A stretch of 64,000 bases of DNA from positions 78,769 through 142,768 of the forward strand of contig NZ_LR735009.1 in assembly GCF_900009265.2 (NCBI RefSeq). The letters run 5' to 3'. The position numbers were made by a program, and so were the translations under genes. Below the pieces are notes generated by a model, which did not search any database, was not told the origin of the DNA, and worked only from the letters and a program-made list of their open reading frames with translations. This DNA comes from Planktothrix paucivesiculata PCC 9631 (lineage in GTDB: Bacteria > Cyanobacteriota > Cyanobacteriia > Cyanobacteriales > Microcoleaceae). This document shows, piece by piece, positions 39,208 to 46,953 of the stretch (its first letter is position 1; each line of letters starts with the position of its first letter).

Positions 39208-39729
39208 ATGAACAAAAAACTAAAAATCGGATTACAATTGAGCGGAATTTTCCTATCGATTTTAATGGGAAATTCTGCCCCAGTTCGGTCAATGGAATCC
39301 CATACAGAACCCGCTAACAATCAATTACGGACTATTGAACAGCCCTTATCAACTAAAATGGCGGTGACTGCGGGGGGGTTAGCCTTAATTGGATTAGAAC
39401 TTTGGTGGTTTTTATTGAGTAAACCCAAAGCCAAAAAAGCAACAATTAATCAAGATACTCAAGAATTAGATATTTTAGTGGATGGAGGCTATCAACCTAA
39501 CCGCATTACCGTTCAATTGGGTAAAAAAGTCCGTCTCAACTTTATTCGTAAAGATCCCAGTCATTGCTTAGATAAAGTTCTGTTTCCTGACTTTAATATT
39601 GCTCAAGATTTACCGATAAATCAAACCACAACTATTGAGTTTATTCCTGAAGAATCGGGAGAATATGCCTTTAGTTGTGGGATGAATATGATTCGAGGAG
39701 TCCTAGAAGTTCAGCATCAGTTACCGTAA
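39208..39729 (+). CDS. Cupredoxin-domain membrane protein
   Basis: 173 residues. The first hydrophobic segment (about 8-25) is signal-like and a second (about 50-70) probably anchors it. The C-terminal ~95 residues form a cupredoxin_1-type fold: ILVDGGYQPNRITVQLGKKVRLNF, then SHCLDKVLFPDF and ESGEYAFSCGMNMIRGVLEV. Candidate copper ligands are His/Cys of SHC and Cys/Met of SCGMNM. Such domains accompany copper ATPases as periplasmic copper binders. Probably in one operon with copA and the next gene. Confidence 0.8.
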   Translation: MNKKLKIGLQLSGIFLSILMGNSAPVRSMESHTEPANNQLRTIEQPLSTKMAVTAGGLALIGLELWWFLLSKPKAKKATINQDTQELDILVDGGYQPNRITVQLGKKVRLNFIRKDPSHCLDKVLFPDFNIAQDLPINQTTTIEFIPEESGEYAFSCGMNMIRGVLEVQHQLP

Positions 39730-39753
39730 CCCAATTATCACCAGGAAAAAATC

Positions 39754-40713
39754 ATGAAAACCTTAAAAAATTTGGCAATTTTGATCCTGACGTTATCTCT
39801 AATTAGTTGTTCGTCTCCCCAGCCTAAAGTTGAAACTCAACCTAATGCTGTTGCCACTTCAACCCCTAAAATTTCTACAACAGAACCACCTACAGTTACC
39901 CTAACTCCAGCAACAGATTGGCAAACGGAGAATCATATTCATGGGATAGCAATTGATCCAAATAATCCTAATATTTTATATATTGGAACCCATCATGGAT
40001 TAATCCAATATTCTAAAGATAAAAAATGGTCTTGGGTAGGTAAAGATCGTTCCGATTATATGGGATTTGCTGCCCATCCCACTGATAGTAACCGTCTCTA
40101 TTCTAGCGGACATCCCCACACCGGAGGAAATTTAGGATTTCGAGTTACAGAAGATTACGGGGAAACTTGGAAAGTTCTGTCTAAATCCGGGGTTGATTTT
40201 CATGCTTTAGCCATTTCTAGCAGTAATCCTAATCTGATTTATGGTTGGGCAACATCGGGAGAACAGGGATTTTTAGTTTCAAAAGATGGCGGTAAAAATT
40301 GGGAATCGATTACCCCGGTTGGTTTGGGTAATGCGGTCTTTAGTTTAACCGTTAACCCGGAAAATTCTGAACAGATTTTCGCGACTACTCAAGGAGGTTT
40401 ATATGAAAGTAAAAATGGGGGTAAAAATTGGGAATTAATTCCTGGGACGGATACCAGTTTAATTACTGGTTTGGCTTTAATTCCAGAGAATAATAAAATG
40501 CTGATGGTTGGATATCGGTTGTTAGAATCTGACCCTGGAATTTATAAAAGTTCTGATAGTGGCAAAACTTGGGAAAAATTTGGAACCGGAACTGAAGGTG
40601 TTATTTTATATTTGGCAACTCATCCTAAAAATCCCCAGATTATTTATGGGGTAAATGAGCAAAATGCTGTTTTTCATTCTTCTGATGGCGGAAAAATTTG
40701 GCATTCCCTTTAA
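39754..40713 (+). CDS. BNR/Asp-box repeat lipoprotein (F510_1955-type)
   Basis: 319 residues. N-terminal lipobox LISC (about residue 22). Several Asp-box units of the kind SKDGGKNW, SKNGGKNW, SSDSGKTW and SSDGGKIW are spaced by about 45-50 residues, with PNNPNILYIGTHHGL and NPENSEQIFATTQGGL between them, so it is a sialidase/VPS10-like beta-propeller. It starts 25 bases after the cupredoxin gene. Homologues are often found in metal-resistance clusters; enzymatic activity is doubtful. Confidence 0.82.
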   Translation: MKTLKNLAILILTLSLISCSSPQPKVETQPNAVATSTPKISTTEPPTVTLTPATDWQTENHIHGIAIDPNNPNILYIGTHHGLIQYSKDKKWSWVGKDRSDYMGFAAHPTDSNRLYSSGHPHTGGNLGFRVTEDYGETWKVLSKSGVDFHALAISSSNPNLIYGWATSGEQGFLVSKDGGKNWESITPVGLGNAVFSLTVNPENSEQIFATTQGGLYESKNGGKNWELIPGTDTSLITGLALIPENNKMLMVGYRLLESDPGIYKSSDSGKTWEKFGTGTEGVILYLATHPKNPQIIYGVNEQNAVFHSSDGGKIWHSL

Positions 40714-40726
40714 ACTAAACAAATAA

Positions 40727-40790
40727 ACTGGGTTTCTGGCGGTTATCTATTGGTAACAATCAAAAATTTTTCTTGAGAAACCCGGTTTTT
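40727..40790 (+). repeat. AAACCGGGTTTC-type palindrome, probable terminator
   Basis: Arms AAACTGGGTTTCT and AGAAACCCGGTTTTT around about 35 bases, directly after the copper cluster. Member of the palindromic family also at 26593, 46471 and 46869. Confidence 0.55.
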
Positions 40791-40806
40791 ACTAATTCTC
40801 AAAAAA

Positions 40807-40839
40807 TACTCCTTCAATTTTCCACTAATTGAAGGAGTA
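40807..40839 (-). terminator. Terminator of the small membrane protein gene
   Basis: Perfect stem ACTCCTTCAATT/AATTGAAGGAGT followed on the minus strand by a run of T, 45 bases past the stop at 40884. Confidence 0.8.
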
Positions 40840-40883
40840 AAAACGTTACTTATTTTTGTCTTTATAGCTGAAGCGTTTGGGAA

Positions 40884-41114
40884 TTAATTACTTAAATTAT
40901 TGCTGGCGTAAGCATCCAAACTATAGGCGGGAACCCGGACAGCATAGTCGGTTTCGTGACCGGTGACGGACTGGGCGATTTGCTCGAAGGAGGCAGAATT
41001 CCAGTTCCGTTGGTGAATGGGTTTGGTTTGTTCACCCAGGAAGTAAGCCTGAGTCCCAATCACCGCAGCAGCAACCCAACCGACGACGAATAAAGAGATT
41101 AAAACTGTAAACAT
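40884..41114 (-). CDS. Small membrane protein, Psb35-like
   Basis: 76 residues. One N-terminal membrane segment (about 2-22, VLISLFVVGWVAAAVIG) is followed by QAYFLGEQTKPIHQRNW and a polar tail ending AYSLDAYASNN. The pattern is conserved among cyanobacteria, and I recall similar sequence for the CP47-module-associated protein Psb35 (Ssl2148). That match is from memory and uncertain. It is a single-gene unit with its own terminator. Confidence 0.65.
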   Translation of the reverse strand: MFTVLISLFVVGWVAAAVIGTQAYFLGEQTKPIHQRNWNSASFEQIAQSVTGHETDYAVRVPAYSLDAYASNNLSN

Positions 41115-41688
41115 ATTATTTTTCTCCTAAGCTGACTTAGTTTGTTCTTTATGTAAACGATTGTAACAGATAGTTAAAAAATATTGCAATAGCTTGACAA
41201 AATTTTTTTGGCGTGTTTACCGTACCTGTTTGTGGAGAGTAAGGGGCAGGGGGCAGGGGGAGCAGGGGGAGCAGGGGAGTAGAGGGGCAGGGTAGGAGGG
41301 GGGGTAAACTCTTGCCATTACCCATTACCCATTACCCATTACCCATTACCCATTACCCATTACCCATTACCCATTACCCATTCGTAATTCGTAATTCGTA
41401 ATTCGTAATTCCTTGGTCGAAATCGAGAAAAAATTAACAAAACATTGATAAGCATTTCTGCTAAATTTGATATACACCAGTTATAACGGTCGCGCCCAAC
41501 GGTTAGGAAAAGACTGATCCAGCAACCCTTACAGTGAAGTTTTCGGCCCTGTTCCCTGTTTTGGTGTTGCGCTGTTGCGGTGTTCCCTGCTATATGTCTT
41601 GTAAAGCCAGAGCTTATTAGAAATTCCTGAGTTTGATCAAATAAAGGATATTGTTGACGGTTCCCTTTAGAATAATAAATAGGTAGTT
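41115..41688. other. Repeat-rich intergenic region
   Basis: No gene seen. It holds a G-rich tract (41236-41303), nine to ten tandem CCATTAC heptamers (41315-41381) and four CGTAATT heptamers (41382-41411). The left end should carry the promoter of the small membrane protein and the right end that of the LuxR-type regulator. Confidence 0.7.
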
Positions 41689-42012
41689 ATGCAGAAATTG
41701 GAAGCTAATATGACGGAACGCAATTCTCACAGACCTGTTTCACTCTCAGATCGAGAACTGCAAGTTGTAGAGCTAGTTGCAAGCGGATTAACGAATCAAG
41801 AGATTTCAGAGAAACTAGAAATTAGTAAGCGTACCGTTGATAATCATATCAGTAACATTCTGACAAAAACTGCAACGGAAAACCGAGTTTCCTTAGTTCG
41901 TTGGGCATTGCAATGGGGAAAGGTTTGTCTGGATGATATTAATTGTTGTTCTCTACCGCTTGTGACCACTGACGATGAAACAGAAGTGATCGTTTCTTCT
42001 TCGGTAGAATAG
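41689..42012 (+). CDS. LuxR-type HTH transcriptional regulator
   Basis: 107 residues, or 99 if translation starts at the second ATG (41713), which has GGAAG a few bases upstream. Nearly the whole protein is a GerE/LuxR DNA-binding domain: LSDRELQVVELVASGLTNQEISEKLEISKRTVDNHISNILTK-type pattern with all conserved residues. There is no receiver or sensor domain. A short Cys-containing tail (VCLDDINCC) follows and seems conserved in cyanobacterial relatives. Targets are unknown. Confidence 0.85.
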   Translation: MQKLEANMTERNSHRPVSLSDRELQVVELVASGLTNQEISEKLEISKRTVDNHISNILTKTATENRVSLVRWALQWGKVCLDDINCCSLPLVTTDDETEVIVSSSVE

Positions 42013-42035
42013 CGGAAAAAATAGGTTAATTTTGA

Positions 42036-42347
42036 ATGCAAACAGTTAAACAAAAACAACGACTCCGCTATCAAGTTCGGTGTCCGAAACTTCCCTTAAC
42101 AGTTTATAGAGAAGTGGCTGCCCATTTACGACAGGTGGAAGGAGTGGACACGGGGTTAATTCCCACCCATATTAGTCCCGATGAAGTCCCGCCGGAATTT
42201 GATTATACCCAAAGTCAGGTGGGTAGTTTATGGATTGAATATGATCACACCCCAAATCGGGAAATTCGTCAACGGATTGATCAAATTTTGGCGTATTATA
42301 ACGATCGTTATGGTGCCTGGGAAACAATAGATTTGCCACAGGACTAA
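42036..42347 (+). CDS. Conserved cyanobacterial protein of unknown function
   Basis: 103 residues, 23 bases after the regulator and 18 before hisS, so probably co-transcribed. It contains LRYQVRCPKLPLTVYREVAAHLRQ, then HISPDEVPPEFDYTQSQVGSLWIEY and a C-terminal NDRYGAW. No known domain is recognised; the compact alpha/beta pattern and good codon use support a real gene. Confidence 0.75.
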   Translation: MQTVKQKQRLRYQVRCPKLPLTVYREVAAHLRQVEGVDTGLIPTHISPDEVPPEFDYTQSQVGSLWIEYDHTPNREIRQRIDQILAYYNDRYGAWETIDLPQD

Positions 42348-42365
42348 CGATTAATTGGGAAACTA

Positions 42366-43649
42366 ATGGAACTGATTAAAGCATTACGAGGAACTCGGGA
42401 TATTCTGCCTGATGAAATCGGATACTGGCAATGGATTGAGTCTATCACCCGAGATATTTTATTCAAGGCAAATTATCAAGAAATTCGCACGCCAATTTTT
42501 GAACAAACGGCTTTATTTGAACGGGGTATCGGCGAGGCGACCGATGTTGTCGGGAAAGAAATGTATACGTTTGTTGATCGGGGTGAACGTTCAGTTACCC
42601 TGCGTCCAGAGGGAACTGCTGGAGTGGTTCGTAGCTTTATTGAAAACAAACTCTATGGGACGGGAGGGCTGCAAAGATTATGGTACACCGGGCCGATGTT
42701 TCGCTATGAACGACCCCAAGCCGGACGTCAACGACAGTTTCATCAAATTGGGGTTGAGGTGTTAGGAAGTCGGGACGCTAGGGCTGATGTGGAAGTGATT
42801 GCGATCGCCACAAATTTATTAAAAACCTTGGGATTAAAGAATTTAAACCTTAACTTAAATTCCGTCGGAAATTCAACAGATCGCCAAAGCTATCGTCAAG
42901 CGTTAGTTGATTATTTAACTCAATATCAAGACGAATTAGATCCCGATTCTCAAGATCGATTATCTCGAAATCCTTTAAGAATTTTAGATAGTAAAGACCC
43001 GCGCACCCAAGAAATTGTTCAAGGGGCTCCGAGTATTTTAGAATATTTAGGAGAAGATTCTCGCGCCCATTTTGAACAGGTTAAACAGCTATTAACGGCC
43101 TTAGAAATTCCCTACAGTTTAAACCCGAGATTAGTCCGAGGATTGGATTATTATACCCATACGGCTTTTGAGATTATTTCCGATGATTTAGGGGCTCAAG
43201 CAACGGTTTGTGGGGGCGGTCGTTATGATGGTTTAGTTCAAGAATTAGGGGGGCCAGAAACTCCGGCCGTAGGTTGGGCGATCGGGTTAGAAAGGTTAGT
43301 AATTCTATTACAACAATTAAACTCTCTTGCTAGTTCTAGCTTAGATTTTTATATCGTTTCTCGGGGGAATTTAGCCGAATCTCAATCTTTAATTTTAGCC
43401 CAAAAATTGCGTCAAAATGGCTTGGCGGTGGAACTGGATTTAAGCGGTAGTGCCTTCGCCAAACAGTTTAAACGAGCCGATCGCAGTGGTGCTGTCGCCT
43501 GTTTAGTATTAGGAGATGCCGAAGCCGAACAGCAAACCCTGAAGTTAAAATGGTTGAAAACAGGGGAAGAAACTACCCTTAATCAAGGGGATTTATTTGA
43601 TAAAATCGATCAATTTCGTCAACAAATCCAAACTATTAAAGGAGCCTAA
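42366..43649 (+). CDS. hisS: Histidyl-tRNA synthetase
   Basis: 427 residues, normal length. Class II motifs: RGTRDILPDE at the N-terminus, motif 2 FRYERPQAGRQRQFHQ (about 117), the His-specific LVRGLDYYTHTAFE (about 258) and motif 3 AVGWAIGLERL (about 300). The C-terminal anticodon-binding domain (VSRGNLAESQSLILAQKLR) is complete. It charges tRNA-His. Confidence 0.97.
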   Translation: MELIKALRGTRDILPDEIGYWQWIESITRDILFKANYQEIRTPIFEQTALFERGIGEATDVVGKEMYTFVDRGERSVTLRPEGTAGVVRSFIENKLYGTGGLQRLWYTGPMFRYERPQAGRQRQFHQIGVEVLGSRDARADVEVIAIATNLLKTLGLKNLNLNLNSVGNSTDRQSYRQALVDYLTQYQDELDPDSQDRLSRNPLRILDSKDPRTQEIVQGAPSILEYLGEDSRAHFEQVKQLLTALEIPYSLNPRLVRGLDYYTHTAFEIISDDLGAQATVCGGGRYDGLVQELGGPETPAVGWAIGLERLVILLQQLNSLASSSLDFYIVSRGNLAESQSLILAQKLRQNGLAVELDLSGSAFAKQFKRADRSGAVACLVLGDAEAEQQTLKLKWLKTGEETTLNQGDLFDKIDQFRQQIQTIKGA

Positions 43650-43650
43650 C

Positions 43651-43698
43651 CCTCGTTCCAATGCTCTGCATGGGAATGCCATATTGAGGCTCTGCCTC
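43651..43698. repeat. CCTCGTT-bounded dispersed element (half copy)
   Basis: CCTCGTTCCAATGCTCTGCA..GGCTCTGCCTC is the reverse complement, with few changes, of 24169-24217. It lies right after hisS. Confidence 0.7.
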
Positions 43699-43773
43699 TC
43701 ATAAATCAAAAATTATCGAATGGTGCGTGTTGCATAGAGCCTACGCACCCGATAGTGGGGTAAAAAATACCTC

Positions 43774-43869
43774 TTAACCTCCGGCGGCAAAGCTTCCCAT
43801 AATAATAATAGATAGGGCTAAACCTGGGAACAATAAAATCAACAACAGAAACAGATCGTGGGCATTCAT
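43774..43869 (-). CDS. 31-residue membrane peptide, unrecognised
   Basis: ATG at 43869 to TAA at 43774: MNAHDLF, then a hydrophobic helix (LLLILLFPGLALSIIIMG) and SFAAGG. Size and layout match the tiny single-helix subunits of photosystems, cytochrome b6f or NDH-1, but it is not one I can name. No clear ribosome binding site beyond an A-rich leader. Confidence 0.5.
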   Translation of the reverse strand: MNAHDLFLLLILLFPGLALSIIIMGSFAAGG

Positions 43870-43990
43870 AGCAAAAAATTAGCTAGATTAACTTGCGCGT
43901 AGCATAACATAAATTTCCCTAAAGTGGCTTAAATTTAAAAAATATTTTAGAATAGGGATATTTTAACCCTTGATCTAAGAAATTCTAACC

Positions 43991-44455
43991 ATGATTATTG
44001 CCATTGATCAAATTTTTAACATCGCCAATATTTTTGTCCTTCCCTTTTGGGCATTAATGATTATTTTGCCTAACTGGGGAGTCACTCGAAAAGTCATGGA
44101 GTCCTATCTTCCCTTTGTGTTGTTAGCTTGCGTTTATTTATATCTATTCATTAGCAGTATTACCCCCGAAAATGCAGCCGCCTTATCTAATCCCAAATTA
44201 TCAGATATTGCCCATTTCTTTGCCGATGAAAACGCCGCCGCCACGGGATGGATTCACTTTTTAGTTATGGATTTATTTGTGGGACGTTGGATTTATTGGG
44301 ATGGACAAAAAACCGGAATTTGGACAAGTCATTCCTTAGCTTTTTGTTTATTTGCTGGGCCGTTTGGATTATTGTCTCATATTCTGACCAGTTGGATTAG
44401 TAAGCTGTTTTTTGCTCAACCGCAATCAGATATTAATCCGGTATCCAACCCTTAA
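43991..44455 (+). CDS. ABA4-like family membrane protein (DUF4281)
   Basis: 154 residues with four membrane segments (about 8-30, 38-55, 85-105, 118-140). FNIANIFVLPFWALMI, GWIHFLVMDLFVGRWIYWDG and FGLLSHIL are family signatures. Plant ABA4 is needed for neoxanthin formation; cyanobacterial relatives have no proven role, perhaps in carotenoid handling. Confidence 0.85.
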   Translation: MIIAIDQIFNIANIFVLPFWALMIILPNWGVTRKVMESYLPFVLLACVYLYLFISSITPENAAALSNPKLSDIAHFFADENAAATGWIHFLVMDLFVGRWIYWDGQKTGIWTSHSLAFCLFAGPFGLLSHILTSWISKLFFAQPQSDINPVSNP

Positions 44456-44506
44456 TATTAAAGGGAATAAAATGAAAAGTTGCAAGCTGATAGAGTGAAA
44501 AAAACT

Positions 44507-44562
44507 GTAGGAGTTTGGTTTTTAAACCCAAGGGGAATAGGGTTTTGAAACTAAACTCCTAC
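44507..44562. repeat. Long stem-loop
   Basis: GTAGGAGTTT (44507-44516) pairs with AAACTCCTAC (44553-44562), with additional pairing between AAACCC and GGGTTT inside. It may be a terminator for the ABA4-like gene or a small palindromic element. Confidence 0.6.
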
Positions 44563-44665
44563 GATAAAATATTACAACCTCTACACGGATTTCTATAAGT
44601 TAATAAAAATTAATTTTTAGTTCCGGGTCGGGACTCGACACAACTATAGATGACTACGCTACAAT

Positions 44666-46417
44666 ATCAAATCAAACCCTTTGGAAAATAGCCATGAATA
44701 ATCATCAAGACAATGCCTATCAAAATAACCTAGGTCAGGAGGAAGAAACAAAACGTCAGCAAAAGGAATTTGAGTTTGATGTAATTACCGTTAACGCCGA
44801 AGGAAATGAAACCAAACGTGAGCGCTGTCGGGCTGAATTTTTTAAAGAGGATTTAGGCAATAATATCAGTTTAGAAATGGTATCCATTCCTGGGGGAAAT
44901 TTTATGATGGGTGCAGCCCAAAATGAAGCCTTTGCTAAAAGCAACGAATATCCCCAACATCAGGTTAATATTGCTGCATTTTCTATGGCAAAATATCCTA
45001 TTACTCAAGCTCAATGGGAAGCTATTATGAGATATAATCCTTCTAATTTTAAAGGCGCAAACCGACCCGTTCAGAATGTAAATTGGTACAGCGCGCAGGA
45101 ATTCTGTCAGCGACTTTCCCAAAAAACAGGCAAAACCTATCGTTTACCCAGTGAAGCGGAATGGGAATACGCCTGTCGCGCTCAAACTACAAGTCCTTTC
45201 CATTTTGGCGAAAGCATTCACTTCTATTCAGCTAATTATAACGGAACAGACGGAACCTATCGTGAACAAACCACCGATGTCGGTAGTTTCCAGAAGCCCA
45301 ACGCCTTTGGATTATACGATATGCACGGCAACGTTTGGGAATGGTGCGCTGACCCTTGGCATGATAATTATAATGGTGCGCCAGATGATGGCAGTGTTTG
45401 GGAGTCAGGCGGAAATACTGATAGCCGGGTGATGCGCGGTGGTTCGTGGAACGACGATCCCTGGTCTTGTCACAGTGCCACTCGTTTCAAGACCTGGCCG
45501 ACCGGTACGTTCAAGAACATCGGATTGCGGGTTGTTTCCTCATCAAATCAAACCCTTTGGAAAATAGCGATGAATAATCATCCTGACAATGCCTATCAAT
45601 ATAACCTAGGTCAGGAGGAAGAAACAAAACGTCAGCAAAAGGAATTTGAGTTTGATGTAATTACTGTTAACGCCCAAGGAAATGAAACCAAACGAGAACA
45701 CTGTCGGGCTGAATTTTTTAAAGAAGATTTAGGCAATAATATCAGTTTAGAAATGGTATCCATTCCTGGGGGAAATTTTATGATGGGTGCAGCCCAAAAT
45801 GAAGCAAATGCTCTAAGCAACGAATATCCCCGACATCAGGTTAATATTGCTGCATTTTCTATGGCAAAATATCCTATTACTCAAGCTCAATGGGAAGCTA
45901 TTATGGGATATAACTTTTCTAATTTTAAAGGCGCAAACCGACCCGTTGAGATGGTAAATTGGAACGACGCGCAGGTATTCTGTCAGCGACTTTCCCAAAA
46001 AACAGGCAAAACCTATCGTTTACCCAGTCAAGCGGAATGGGAATACGCCTGTCGTGCTAAAACTACAAGTCCTTTCCATTTTGGCGAAACCATTACAGCC
46101 GATTTAGCTAATTATCCCGCAACTTGTACTTACGGCAGTGGGCCAAAAGGAACCGATCGTGGACAAACCACCGATGTCGGTAGTTTCCCTCCAAATGCCT
46201 TTGGATTATACGATATGCACGGCAACGTTTGGGAATTGTGCGCCGACCCTTGGCATGAAAATTATAAGGGTGCGCCGACAGATGGCAGTGTTTGGGAGTC
46301 AGGCGGAAATACTAATAGCCGGGTGATGCGCGGAGGTTCGTGGGCCAATCATCCCCGGGATTGTCGCAGTGCCAGTTGTCTTGACTGGCACGGGCCGGGC
46401 CATCGGAGCAAGTACCA
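44666..46417 (+). repeat. 876-base tandem duplication
   Basis: The block starting ATCAAATCAAACCCTTTGG at 44666 recurs from 45542, a period of 876 bases (292 codons). The duplication includes 28 bases of leader before the ATG; in the second copy this leader is read through in frame. Confidence 0.9.
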
Positions 46418-46460
46418 CGGTTTTCGTGTTGTTTCCCTCCCGCCTGCGTGGACTCTCTAG
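44694..46460 (+). CDS. Fused double formylglycine-generating-enzyme-like (SUMF1) protein
   Basis: 588 residues made of two near-identical FGE-sulfatase domains. Each contains LEMVSIPGGNFMMGAA, MAKYPITQAQWEAIM, RLPSEAEWEYACRA (or SQAEWEYACRA), FGLYDMHGNVWE and RVMRGGSW. The joint (about 282-300) is encoded by the former 5' leader of the second copy. The second ATG (45570) keeps its upstream context, so a shorter product could also be made. Bacterial FGE-like proteins of this type often lack true FGE activity and serve as accessory or effector modules; here the catalytic Cys pair of real FGE is not evident. No signal peptide. Confidence 0.85.
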   Translation: MNNHQDNAYQNNLGQEEETKRQQKEFEFDVITVNAEGNETKRERCRAEFFKEDLGNNISLEMVSIPGGNFMMGAAQNEAFAKSNEYPQHQVNIAAFSMAKYPITQAQWEAIMRYNPSNFKGANRPVQNVNWYSAQEFCQRLSQKTGKTYRLPSEAEWEYACRAQTTSPFHFGESIHFYSANYNGTDGTYREQTTDVGSFQKPNAFGLYDMHGNVWEWCADPWHDNYNGAPDDGSVWESGGNTDSRVMRGGSWNDDPWSCHSATRFKTWPTGTFKNIGLRVVSSSNQTLWKIAMNNHPDNAYQYNLGQEEETKRQQKEFEFDVITVNAQGNETKREHCRAEFFKEDLGNNISLEMVSIPGGNFMMGAAQNEANALSNEYPRHQVNIAAFSMAKYPITQAQWEAIMGYNFSNFKGANRPVEMVNWNDAQVFCQRLSQKTGKTYRLPSQAEWEYACRAKTTSPFHFGETITADLANYPATCTYGSGPKGTDRGQTTDVGSFPPNAFGLYDMHGNVWELCADPWHENYKGAPTDGSVWESGGNTNSRVMRGGSWANHPRDCRSASCLDWHGPGHRSKYHGFRVVSLPPAWTL

Positions 46461-46470
46461 CCCTTTTACC

Positions 46471-46538
46471 GAGAAACCGGGTTTCTGCCGTCATCTTTGC
46501 TGCATAACAGAAATCTCGTTGAAGAAACCCGGTTTCTG
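46471..46538. repeat. GAAACCGGGTTTC palindromic element, copy 1
   Basis: GAGAAACCGGGTTTCT and GAAACCCGGTTTCT bracket a core with TTTGCTGCATAACAGAAA. Homologous over its whole length to 46869-46934. Confidence 0.75.
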
Positions 46539-46601
46539 AGCCCCCACAGTTGTATCGAGACTCAAAAATATTTGGAAACAACCACAATTAAAGGATAAAC
46601 A

Positions 46602-46778
46602 ATGAAAGAATATATTGCAATTTTTGAATAGGCTGAGAGCAATTATTCTGCTTATGTTCCTGATTTACCCGGTTGTATTTCTACAGGAAAGACTTTAGAA
46701 GAAAAAGATGCGGTTCACTGTCATTTTCCTGATCAAACATTCCGTCCTAAAATAATCCGACTGCATATTGCTGACTAG
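46602..46778 (+). pseudogene. HicB-family antitoxin pseudogene
   Basis: Starts MKEYIAIFE, then an in-frame TAG, then AESNYSAYVPDLPGCISTGKTLEE, which is the HicB strand-strand-helix pattern. After that the frame drifts into unrelated residues and stops at 46776. So it has both a nonsense change and a truncation. No hicA follows. It sits between two copies of a palindromic element. Confidence 0.75.
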
Positions 46779-46868
46779 ATTTATACCCTCTTTCTTTCAT
46801 AGAAACTTCTACCTTATGATCGATAGGACATTAAACGATAGCACAAGTGTTAAATGTTGAGTATTCCA

Positions 46869-46934
46869 AGAAATCGGGTTTTTGCCTTAACCTTTGCTGC
46901 ATAATAGAAAGATAGCTGAAGAAACCCAGTTTCT
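46869..46934. repeat. GAAACCGGGTTTC palindromic element, copy 2
   Basis: AGAAATCGGGTTTTT and GAAACCCAGTTTCT bracket the core TTTGCTGCATAATAGAAA. More decayed than copy 1. Confidence 0.7.
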
Positions 46935-46953
46935 ACAATTTTAAGGTAAAATT

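Noticed and set aside
41315..41411. Possible CRISPR array
   Set aside because: The units are contiguous 7-base repeats with no spacers.
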